From Deltaproteobacteria bacterium IMCC39146 (GTDB lineage Bacteria > Desulfobacterota > Desulfuromonadia > Desulfuromonadales > BM103), in NCBI GenBank assembly GCA_030005635.1, contig JARUHP010000019.1:1-64000 (forward strand): a stretch of 64,000 nucleotides of DNA. The letters run 5' to 3'. Shown here piece by piece: positions 9,575 through 17,759 of the stretch (the stretch's first letter is position 1; the number at the start of each line of letters is the position of its first letter). The notes under the pieces are model-generated. The model saw nothing but the letters and a program-made list of their open reading frames with translations. It was not told the DNA's origin and did no database searches. Both the position numbers and the translations under genes were made by a program.

Positions 9575-12500
9575 TCAATCCCCCTGAGAAGACCTTGTTG
9601 CAGAATTCTCCCACGGAGTACCGAGTGTCAATCGAGCCAACTGCGCCACCGTATTCATCTCAAGCGTGTGCAAGCTGACTAAACGGGCACGGACCTGGTA
9701 ATGCTGGTTATAGACATCCAGGAGATCCAGTAGAGACTGGTTTCCAGAAAGCATCCTTTTTGACATGGCTTCCGACGCAATGGAGATCGACTCCAATTCC
9801 TGGTATCCGGACTTAATCCGGTCCCTTGTTGATGCAAGAGCAGCATAATTGGCGGAAAGGGCTTGAACAACGCTACGGCGCTGATCGTCCAGACGGTACT
9901 GCAATTCTTTATGTCGCGCTACTTTTTCAGCATGATAATTGTAGTCGTTGCCGCCACTGAAAAGTTCCCAGTTCAACACCAGCATGAGGCGCTTATCTCT
10001 CTGGTCATCTGAGCTGGGAGCGCCACCCGCGTTTTCGGAGTAGGTATCTGTGTACTCAGCATCGACACGTGGCAGATAGCGGCCTTTTGCTGATTGCTGA
10101 TCAATTTTTGCAGCCTCAAGTTCGGCTGTAAGCGCTGCAATATCAGGGTTGTATTGCATAGCAATAGAAACCGCCTCATCAAAGGATTCCGGCAGCAACG
10201 ACGCTCCGACATCCTCGACGACCGGAAGCCGAACCTTTTCAGGGACAAGGTTGGTCAGCCGAACGAATTCAGAACCCGCGGCCGCATGGGCAGACTCAAG
10301 CTCCAATCGAGACGACACAGTCGCTTGGCTACGCGCGAGAACACGGGTCATGTCAGAAACGCTGGCGGCTCCGGCCGCGGATCTTTTTTCGATATAGGTC
10401 AGGAGTTCATCAAGCTGTTTTTCAAAGTCGCGCGTCACATCTGCCTGCAAACGACTGGAGACCAGAGAAAGGTAGGAGCTGACAGTGGAGAGATAGGCAT
10501 CGCCGTCGTTTCCCCGATAACCCTCATCGCGAGCCTGTTCTTTGACCTTGCGCCGTTGCCAATCCAGAAAGATGGGAAGATCAAACAAAGGCTGACGTAT
10601 GGTAAGCGCAGTATCGGTCCGGATGTGTTTATCAGAGTCGATAAGTTCCCCGGTTTCTTCATCCACGACAACTGAAGGTTCGGATGTCTCATAGCCACGA
10701 TTTGCCCGAATTGTAACGGAAGGCAGCAGTTGGGCAAGAGCCTGCCCGGTTTGCGCTTCCGCCTGTTCAACACGCGCCAAAGCAGCAAGACTTTCGCGAT
10801 TAAAACCTCGTCCGGCTCGGATAGACTCCTTAAGGTCAGTTTCTCCGACCTGGTTGGCGAATTCATCATTCAACACTTGATTAACTGCCATACTTTTCAC
10901 AAACTGCCCTTCGGCGTCTGCGAGCACTGAAATTTCAGACCGACCAACTAATCCCGCCAAGCTTCGCTCTCCCAACACATTCAAACCATCTGCAACCGGC
11001 TTAGCTTCTTCAACACTTTCTGCTGCAGAAGCTGTCTCCTTGATATTGTTTGATTGAGTAGACTCTTTTTGACCTGAAGGTTCGTCAGATTCTTCAGGAA
11101 CAGGGGAAACTTCCAGATCAGCCGTCTTTTCAACATTCTCAGGCTCGACGAATACAGATTCTTGTGCGCGGACATCCTGAGCTGTTTGTCCGGCACCGGC
11201 CACCGGTATCGTTGGGTTTTCAACCAAAGCAGGAAAGACACTGAGCAAAACAGCCGGGGCAACATCAGATTCATTCTGCTCTGAAGCCTGCGATTTATCG
11301 GTATTCAGCGCGAGAGCGGGTTCTGCTTCAGCGAGCGGCGCGAGTTCCTCTATTTCTGCAGAGGCTTGTTCTTGGGATGAAGTGACAAAACGACTGACTT
11401 CAAGCTCAGCCAAAAGCTCGCGACCAGCAGGGGTTCGCTCCATAGCCAACAGGGCAGCGCCTATGCGCTTCCTGAGCTCACCATCAACACCTGGATGGGC
11501 AGCCAACTCGCCGTAAGGCAAAGCCGATGAAGGACTTGAGCTTTGAGCCAAACGAAAGACATCACCCACAGGGAGTTTATCGAGAAATTTTTTACTGAGC
11601 CATGCCGCATCGATTTCCCTGAATCGAGTCAACCAGCTATACAGCTGAGCTTCTGTACCGAAGCTGCGCATCGTGACAGGGACGGACAGCTGGGTTTGAA
11701 GATAAAGACCGATTTTCACCCCGGTTTTGGCAGATTGAATCAGAGCACCATCATCCGCGACGAAACCGATCAAAACCTGTCCCGTCCCATCAGTCTTTCG
11801 CAGTGCTGGAGAAGCCTTTAAAATGGGGTTTGTTCGTGCAAGTTTTTCTTGTTCCAAAAGCTCAGCTGATTGAGCTTTTGGTCTGCTGACAACCTGCTCT
11901 GCTTGCCCGGCAAAAGTCACCGGCACTGACGAGGTTTCTGCCAATGCAGGAACAGAGCTGGACAAAAGCGCTGGTGAAACGTCACGACTTTTCGATTCCG
12001 AGACGTGCGATGGATTGTCGCTCGCCGCGACAGAATCGCCAGTCTCGTCCTGCTGCGCGGTCTCTTTTAGCTCTAGAGAAGGTTGCCTCTGATGAGGTGT
12101 AACAAAACCACTGATCTCAAGCTCGGCCAACAGCTGGCGCCCCGAGGAGGTTTGCTCCATGCTCAGTAGAGCATCACCTATCTGCGTGCGAAGATCACCA
12201 TCAAATCCGGGACGAGCGACGAGTTCTCGGTAAGGAAACACTGAAGAAGGACTTGCGTTCTCTGCCAGGGGGAAATTTTCTCCGACGGGGAGTTCATCGA
12301 GGAATTTTTTGCTGAACCAGGCAGCATCAACCTCTCTGAAACGAATTAACCAGTCATATAACTGACCTTCTGTGCAAAAGTTGCGTGCCTCAACTGGGAT
12401 GGAGAGACGTTCTTGCAGGTAGAAACTGAATTTCTCCATATTTTTTGATGGCGATAAATTATCGCAATCATCCACAATAAAACCGATCGAGACATGTTCG

Positions 12501-13426
12501 GAACCATTGGCGTTCCGAGATGGGGGAGAAGCGATTAACACGTCGGCTGCTCTTGAAGAGTTCGCTGGCTCTAAAGGCTCGACAAATTCTTCTAGCGCAG
12601 GGGAGTTATCCAGAGCATCAAGCTCCTCGTAATCCTCGGCCTCGAGGAATCGAGATTCTGGCGTGGTACTCCTCTGAGTTGCTCGACCGGCAACAAACAC
12701 CGACATCGGGATGCCTTTGACCTCATCAGGAGATGACCCAGGCTTTCCTGTCGGCACAACCACATCTGCCACCTCTGAGAGCTGTTTTTGAGGTGGTGAA
12801 AAAAAATGTTCCACTTCAAGTCGAGCCAGCAACTCCCGCCCCGAAGAGGTTTGATCCATACTCAGAAAAATATCACTGATCCGTTGACGGAGTTCACCAT
12901 CAAATCCGGGGTGAGCGACGAGCTCTCCAGAGGGGAAAAGAGCAGAAGGCCCTGGGCTTTGAGCCAGAGAGGAAACGTCTCCGACGGGGAGGCTCTTGAG
13001 GAAATCCTCACTGAGCCAGGCGACATCAACCTCTCTAAAACGAGACAACCAGCTGTATAGCTGGTCATTACTGCCAAAACTACGCATCTTGACCGGCATG
13101 GCTAGCCGCTCTTGCAGATAGAGACCAACGGCCTCTAAATCTCTTGAGAAATCCCGAGGCTCACCCATCTCCATAGCAAAACCCATCACAATCCCCGCTG
13201 GCGCCGTGATGGGATTGACAGAAGGCTCAGACCGACTCGAAGAGGCACGGGTTGGTAATGTTGATTCATTGGCTCCCAACTGCATTTCGGCAGCAGAGGT
13301 CGGAATAATCGGAGACGCAACTAACTGCAGAACCAAAAGGAGTGAACAGCAAACACACCACCTGAGACTAGCAAGCACAACCCTGCTCCTTGCAATCAGA
13401 AATATTTCCTTGCAGTTCAAAATCAT
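9575..13426 (-). CDS. TolC-like outer-membrane secretion protein with three N-terminal PhnD-like repeats
   Basis: 1,283 residues, against about 450 for a normal TolC. A signal peptide covers about residues 1-46. Three repeats of about 130 residues follow (about 79-210, 312-442, 550-680). Each has GF(A/V).(D/E).. near the start, then YLQ.(R/Q)L..PV, a second core QLY(S/D)WL.RFREVD.AW, and an end LVA.PG.DGELR ... LLAELE. The pattern resembles a shortened PhnD/PF12974 periplasmic phosphonate-binding domain with its middle missing. A Glu/Ser-rich linker follows. The C-terminal part (about 820-1270) is a TolC/OEP domain (RAGRGFNRESLAALARVEQAE, LNWELFSGGNDYN, GNQSLLDLLDVYNQ). It is the first gene of the adhesin-export block and takes the SiiC role. 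The repeats are an unusual fusion of unknown function, probably periplasmic. Confidence 0.85.
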   Translation of the reverse strand: MILNCKEIFLIARSRVVLASLRWCVCCSLLLVLQLVASPIIPTSAAEMQLGANESTLPTRASSSRSEPSVNPITAPAGIVMGFAMEMGEPRDFSRDLEAVGLYLQERLAMPVKMRSFGSNDQLYSWLSRFREVDVAWLSEDFLKSLPVGDVSSLAQSPGPSALFPSGELVAHPGFDGELRQRISDIFLSMDQTSSGRELLARLEVEHFFSPPQKQLSEVADVVVPTGKPGSSPDEVKGIPMSVFVAGRATQRSTTPESRFLEAEDYEELDALDNSPALEEFVEPLEPANSSRAADVLIASPPSRNANGSEHVSIGFIVDDCDNLSPSKNMEKFSFYLQERLSIPVEARNFCTEGQLYDWLIRFREVDAAWFSKKFLDELPVGENFPLAENASPSSVFPYRELVARPGFDGDLRTQIGDALLSMEQTSSGRQLLAELEISGFVTPHQRQPSLELKETAQQDETGDSVAASDNPSHVSESKSRDVSPALLSSSVPALAETSSVPVTFAGQAEQVVSRPKAQSAELLEQEKLARTNPILKASPALRKTDGTGQVLIGFVADDGALIQSAKTGVKIGLYLQTQLSVPVTMRSFGTEAQLYSWLTRFREIDAAWLSKKFLDKLPVGDVFRLAQSSSPSSALPYGELAAHPGVDGELRKRIGAALLAMERTPAGRELLAELEVSRFVTSSQEQASAEIEELAPLAEAEPALALNTDKSQASEQNESDVAPAVLLSVFPALVENPTIPVAGAGQTAQDVRAQESVFVEPENVEKTADLEVSPVPEESDEPSGQKESTQSNNIKETASAAESVEEAKPVADGLNVLGERSLAGLVGRSEISVLADAEGQFVKSMAVNQVLNDEFANQVGETDLKESIRAGRGFNRESLAALARVEQAEAQTGQALAQLLPSVTIRANRGYETSEPSVVVDEETGELIDSDKHIRTDTALTIRQPLFDLPIFLDWQRRKVKEQARDEGYRGNDGDAYLSTVSSYLSLVSSRLQADVTRDFEKQLDELLTYIEKRSAAGAASVSDMTRVLARSQATVSSRLELESAHAAAGSEFVRLTNLVPEKVRLPVVEDVGASLLPESFDEAVSIAMQYNPDIAALTAELEAAKIDQQSAKGRYLPRVDAEYTDTYSENAGGAPSSDDQRDKRLMLVLNWELFSGGNDYNYHAEKVARHKELQYRLDDQRRSVVQALSANYAALASTRDRIKSGYQELESISIASEAMSKRMLSGNQSLLDLLDVYNQHYQVRARLVSLHTLEMNTVAQLARLTLGTPWENSATRSSQGD

Positions 13427-13910
13427 AAACTTCAGCTTTTCGATGTAAGGTAAAAGGAGGATTCACACGGAATTGATGTTTGTTTCGCCTTATCATCAAA
13501 GCGAGAAAAAGCGTCTTCCCCCAAAGAACAATTTAGGCCCTTTCCCTGCAAAGAGCACAATAACGCGGTAAAATATCATAGTTTAGCAACAGTGAAAAGG
13601 CCATTATTGTCGCTCTAAATAAGGGAGTTACGCTGAGCTCATGCCCTCAGAAGAGGCGCAATGACCTCCATTTAATCATCCCTGGCCTTAAAAAGGGTTA
13701 AAAGTGCCCCAGATTATTGCTGCAACATCAGTTGATGCAAGCATCAGGCCTGGCTTGCACAAACCTTCACCACCTTGCCCCCCTCCCTCACTGCAGAGTG
13801 ACCTCGTCAATCAGCCTTTGTGAATATTAGTTGAAAGTTGGAGCGCAATTTGTTACACAAACGACAGGGAAACATAACCAACAGATGACGCATCAAAAGG
13901 TCATAAAGTA
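13427..13910. other. intergenic region between divergent adhesin-export and selenium loci
   Basis: About 480 bp without a supported gene. It must carry the promoters of the leftward adhesin-export block and the rightward selenoprotein-selAB cluster. AT-rich sequence lies near 13560-13620 and a small hairpin (TTGATGCAAGCATCA) near 13731-13745. No recognised riboswitch or operator was identified. Confidence 0.5.
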
Positions 13911-14183
13911 ATGCTGCCACCCGAACAACACAAAGCCTACTGCAATTTCTACGACACTGTTCGCAACGAAAAGCATCTCGATTCTCGCACCACAGCGATG
14001 ATAGGGTTGGCTGCCGGCATGGCCCGGGAATGCCAGCCATGAGTCGAATACTACCTTGGCGTGGCCAGGGAACAGAAGATTACAGACGAAGAAATCGGCG
14101 CTATCCAGGGGATTGTCATGGCTGTTGCCGCCGGCAAGATCAACGTCATGATGCGCGACATCCCCTCTCCTGCCCAAGACTGA
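13911..14183 (+). CDS. AhpD/carboxymuconolactone decarboxylase-like selenoprotein (in-frame UGA, CxxU)
   Basis: Reading from ATG 13911 through the UGA at 14040-14042 gives 90 residues with Sec at position 44. The core is GLAAGMARECQPU, then VEYYLGVAREQKITDEEI. It fits the AhpD-type peroxidase/CMD family, where a CxxC redox pair sits in exactly this place (A..RC.YCI.YH); here it is Cys41-x-x-Sec44. AAAAGG ends about 10 bp before the ATG. A 7-bp hairpin lies 11-28 nt after the UGA, at the right distance for a bacterial SECIS. The gene ends 45 bp before selA on the same strand, so the selenoprotein and the Sec machinery are probably co-transcribed. Ordinary gene callers would miss or truncate it. 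The likely role is thiol-dependent peroxide or redox chemistry (family-based). A pseudogene is the alternative, but the conserved frame after the UGA argues against it. Confidence 0.85.
14054..14070 (+). promoter_or_regulatory. putative SECIS hairpin for the AhpD-like selenoprotein
   Basis: CCTTGGC-GTG-GCCAGGG folds as a 7-bp stem (one U-G pair) with loop GUG. The loop is 18-20 nt after the UGA, within the usual bacterial SECIS range. Loop G residues are typical of SelB recognition. Confidence 0.65.
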
Positions 14184-14228
14184 ACCGCACCCTTAAAGGC
14201 CACTCTGTATCATACCAGGAGGTGATCC

Positions 14229-15629
14229 ATGTCTGATCGCCGCGCGCTCCTGCGCACTCTACCCGCAATCGATCGTCTGCTGGGTTCTTCTCGCCTCAAA
14301 GAGCTTGAGAAAAGCCAGCCTCACATGCTGATTCGTGAAGCCGCCCAGAAGGTTGTTGACGACCTGCGCCAACAGCTTCTCGACGAACAAGCTCCTCTGC
14401 CCGGCCTCGGAACTGAGGCCGTTGCCAAGCTGGTCGCCGTTCGGGTCGCGTTGATGGCCAAGCCCTCTTTACGTAAGGTCATCAATGTCACCGGTACGCT
14501 TCTGCACACCAACCTCGGTCGTGCTCCACTCTGCAGCGATGCGCTGCAGGCGATCAAAGATATTGCTCAGGGTTATTCCAACCTTGAGTATGACCTCGAG
14601 GCAGGCCAGCGTGGTAAGCGTTTCACCCATGTTGAAGAGTTGATCTGCAAGTTGACCGGTGGCGAAGCAGCGACCGTGGTCAACAACAACGCCGGTGCGG
14701 TCATGCTCGCCTTGGCAGCCTTGGCAGGTGGTCAGAGTGCCATCGTCTCTCGCGGTGAGTTGATTGAGATCGGTGGGTCTTTCCGTATCCCGGACATTAT
14801 GGCTACCAGTGGTGTCGAACTGGTTGAAGTCGGTACCACTAACAAGACCCATCTCAAGGATTACGCAAACGCCATCAACAAAGAGACGTCGCTGATTCTC
14901 AAGGTCCACACCAGTAACTACCGGATCCTGGGTTTCACTGAAGCGGTCAGTGGCGAAGAACTGGCTGAACTTGCTCATCAACAAAACATTCCGGTCCTAG
15001 AAGACCTCGGTAGTGGCTTGTTGATGGACCTGACACCTTATGGGTTGCCGCGTGAACCGACCGTACGCGAAGCACTGAAAACCGGTATTGATCTGGTCAC
15101 CTTCAGCGGCGACAAACTTCTCGGCGGGCCCCAGGCAGGGATCATTGTTGGCAATAAAGACGTTATCGACAAGGTGCGTAAACACCCGATGGCCCGCGCC
15201 CTTCGGATTGACAAGCTGACCCTGGCAGCCCTCGAAGCGACCCTCAGACTTTATCTTGATCCGCAGAACGCTTTGCAACAGATCCCCACCCTGAGGATGC
15301 TGTCACTGCCGGTCGAGGAGTTGCAGCGCCGCTGCGAAAACCTTCTTGCCCAACTATTGACTCATCTTGGCGACAAAGCAGACTGCAGCATCATCGAAAC
15401 AACGGCAACCGTCGGCGGCGGCGCGCTGCCTCTTGCGGAACTGCCCGGATGCGTCATCGCCCTGGCACCAAAACAAATCTCTCTCAATGAGCTGACAACG
15501 CGACTACGCAGTTGTGAACCGGCTGTTGTTGGACGCATTCAGGACGATCGTTTCCTAATCGATCCCCGGACCCTGAACCAGGAGGATGAAGCCTTGCTTT
15601 TGAAGGCGCTGAAGCAGATTTTCTGTTGA
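14229..15629 (+). CDS. selA: L-seryl-tRNA(Sec) selenium transferase
   Basis: 466 residues, full length for SelA. It converts seryl-tRNA(Sec) to selenocysteinyl-tRNA(Sec) with selenophosphate, using PLP. Visible signatures are NVTGTLLHTNLGRAPL near 79-94, the glycine-rich substrate region, and TFSGDKLLGGPQAG with the PLP lysine at about 296. A very strong ribosome-binding site (AGGAGGTGATC) ends just before ATG 14229, which fixes the start. It follows the AhpD-like selenoprotein gene and precedes selB, with a long palindrome in between. Confidence 0.98.
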   Translation: MSDRRALLRTLPAIDRLLGSSRLKELEKSQPHMLIREAAQKVVDDLRQQLLDEQAPLPGLGTEAVAKLVAVRVALMAKPSLRKVINVTGTLLHTNLGRAPLCSDALQAIKDIAQGYSNLEYDLEAGQRGKRFTHVEELICKLTGGEAATVVNNNAGAVMLALAALAGGQSAIVSRGELIEIGGSFRIPDIMATSGVELVEVGTTNKTHLKDYANAINKETSLILKVHTSNYRILGFTEAVSGEELAELAHQQNIPVLEDLGSGLLMDLTPYGLPREPTVREALKTGIDLVTFSGDKLLGGPQAGIIVGNKDVIDKVRKHPMARALRIDKLTLAALEATLRLYLDPQNALQQIPTLRMLSLPVEELQRRCENLLAQLLTHLGDKADCSIIETTATVGGGALPLAELPGCVIALAPKQISLNELTTRLRSCEPAVVGRIQDDRFLIDPRTLNQEDEALLLKALKQIFC

Positions 15630-15636
15630 TGATATT

Positions 15637-15714
15637 ATTCAACGCGGAGGCGCGGTGACGCTGAAAAGCTTTACCTGAAGTTTCTCTCTGCGTCACCGCG
15701 CCTCCGCGTTGAAT
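15637..15714. repeat. 25-bp-arm palindrome between selA and selB
   Basis: Arms at 15637-15661 and 15690-15714 are perfect inverted copies (ATTCAACGCGGAGGCG...), separated by 28 bp. The arm begins with the AACGCGGAGGCGC core shared with other dispersed palindromes in this window (for example near 41415). No T-run follows, so it is not a classic terminator. It may weaken or process the selA-selB transcript. Confidence 0.85.
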
Positions 15715-15758
15715 GACTTATTACAGCCCCAGAAACGATTGATACGGACAAACTATTT

Positions 15759-17675
15759 ATGAACAACACAACCCGCTACCACATTATCGGCACCGCCGGC
15801 CACGTTGACCACGGCAAGACCGTACTGATCAACAAGCTCACCGGCATCAACACCGACCGCCTGAAAGAAGAGCAGGAACGAGGCATCTCCATCGATCTCG
15901 GCTTCGCGCCCTTCAAGCTGGCCGATGGCAGCATGGCCGGGGTCGTCGACGTTCCCGGCCATGAAAAATTCATCCACAACATGCTCTCCGGTATCGGTGG
16001 CATCGACCTGGTCCTGCTGGTCGTGGACGTTAATGAAGGCGTCATGCAGCAGACCCGCGAGCATCTGCAGATTTTACAACTGCTGCAGATCCCACGTGGC
16101 ATCCTGGTGCTGACCAAGTGTGACCTTGCCGAAGACGACTGGATCGACATCGTTGAAGAAGAGGTTCGTGAAACCCTCGAAGGGACATTTCTCGAGAAGG
16201 CTCCCTGCTGCCGGGTTTCCGCTTTGCAGGGTGAGGGCCTGGAAGAGCTTCGACAGACGATTCAGGAGATTCTCAAAGAGTTGCCGCCGCGTGATGAAGA
16301 TGGTCCAACTCGACTGCCGATCGATCGTCATTTCACGATCAGCGGCTTCGGTACCGTGGTCACCGGTACGCTCCTCTCAGGAAAGATCAAGGTCGGCGAC
16401 ACGCTTGAAGTGATGCCGCCGGGCGAAACCGTCAGGGTCCGCGAGGTCCAGGTTCACGGAGAAAAAGCAGAGGTAGCCAGAGCAGGGCAACGCGTGGCAC
16501 TCAACCTGGCCGGACTGGAACGTAGCAACCTGACCCGAGGTGCCGTGGTGGCGACTCCCGGCTTCTTCACCATGACCGAGCGTTTCGACGCCCGGCTCAA
16601 TCTGCTGAAAGAAGCACCACGGCCACTCAAGTTTCGCGATCCCATTCATCTGCATATGGGAACCGCCAAGGTCACCGCCCGTGTTGCTTTGCTAGATCGC
16701 GACGAGATGCAGCAGGGAGAAAGCGTGCTCGCACAATTTCATCTCGACAGCCCCCTGGTCGCCCATCGCCAGGATCGTTTCATTGTTCGTTCCTACTCAC
16801 CGATGGCGACCATCGGCGGCGGCCAGATCATCGACCCCACACCGGTGAAGCATAAACGTTTTCGTGATGGGGTGATGCACGCCCTGAAAGAGCTGGAATC
16901 GGGAGAAGGTTCTTTTATTGTCCAGAAACTTGCCGAGCTTGGCTGCGTGAAGCTAAAGGAGCTGGAACAGGCCTCTGGATTGGGCAGGGAGAAAATTACA
17001 GCTCTTCTGGAAAGCCTTACAGAAGCCGAGCAAGTCAGCAGGATTGGCGATCAATGGGTGACAGTGGAAACGGCACGAGCCTGGCAACGCACCCTTCTGG
17101 ATGCAGTTGACAACTATCACCGGGACAATGCTCTGCAACCCGGCATTCCTCATGCAACTCTCAAATCTGCCTTGCCTCCAAAAGTGGCTCCGAAAGCTTT
17201 TGAACAACTACTCAGAGGCCTGTTTGATGAGGAGCAACTGGTTCAACGCGGGGAATGGCTGGCAAGAATCGACTTCACTCCTCAACCGACCGAGGAGCAG
17301 GAACAGCTGTTAAAAATTCTCGAAAAAGTTTACCTCGATGCCGGCGTTGAGGCAAAAGGCCGCGTCGACATGCTGGCTCTGGCCGGAGTTCCCAATACAC
17401 AGGTTGAATCATTACTCGCGTTCCTCTTTGCCAACGGCGTCCTGATTCGCCTCAACGATGATTCATTCCTGCACAAGGCGGCCTACCAGAAAGCGCTCAC
17501 CTCTCTGGTCAATCATTTCAGTTCAAAAGAGACCCTGACCCTGGGCGAATTCCGCGACCTGATAGGCAGCGCCCGCAAGCAAACCCAGGCAATTCTGGAA
17601 CTCTTCGACAGTCTCAAGTACACTATGCGTAAAGGTGACGAACGCGTCGCCTGGCAATTACCTAAACAAGGGTAA
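15759..17675 (+). CDS. selB: selenocysteine-specific elongation factor SelB
   Basis: 638 residues. SelB brings Sec-tRNA(Sec) to UGA codons that carry a SECIS hairpin. The N-terminal EF-Tu-like GTPase has G1 GHVDHGKT (14-21), switch region RGISIDLGFAPF, G3 DVPGHE and G4 TKCD (~118-121). Beta-barrel domains II/III follow, then C-terminal winged-helix repeats (from ~380) that bind SECIS RNA. The ribosome-binding site before ATG 15759 is weak, consistent with coupling to, or read-through from, selA. It lies 84 bp before selD. Confidence 0.98.
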   Translation: MNNTTRYHIIGTAGHVDHGKTVLINKLTGINTDRLKEEQERGISIDLGFAPFKLADGSMAGVVDVPGHEKFIHNMLSGIGGIDLVLLVVDVNEGVMQQTREHLQILQLLQIPRGILVLTKCDLAEDDWIDIVEEEVRETLEGTFLEKAPCCRVSALQGEGLEELRQTIQEILKELPPRDEDGPTRLPIDRHFTISGFGTVVTGTLLSGKIKVGDTLEVMPPGETVRVREVQVHGEKAEVARAGQRVALNLAGLERSNLTRGAVVATPGFFTMTERFDARLNLLKEAPRPLKFRDPIHLHMGTAKVTARVALLDRDEMQQGESVLAQFHLDSPLVAHRQDRFIVRSYSPMATIGGGQIIDPTPVKHKRFRDGVMHALKELESGEGSFIVQKLAELGCVKLKELEQASGLGREKITALLESLTEAEQVSRIGDQWVTVETARAWQRTLLDAVDNYHRDNALQPGIPHATLKSALPPKVAPKAFEQLLRGLFDEEQLVQRGEWLARIDFTPQPTEEQEQLLKILEKVYLDAGVEAKGRVDMLALAGVPNTQVESLLAFLFANGVLIRLNDDSFLHKAAYQKALTSLVNHFSSKETLTLGEFRDLIGSARKQTQAILELFDSLKYTMRKGDERVAWQLPKQG

Positions 17676-17759
17676 AAGGTTAATGGTTCAGGGCGAAGGG
17701 AAAAGCTTGGTTTTCCCTTAACCCTGCTCTCTGTACCCCGAACCCATGGAGCGAATAAA

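Noticed and set aside
13911-14183. Frameshifted or nonsense pseudogene
   Set aside because: Conserved family sequence continues in frame after the UGA, the UGA sits at the redox Cys position, and Sec machinery is adjacent.
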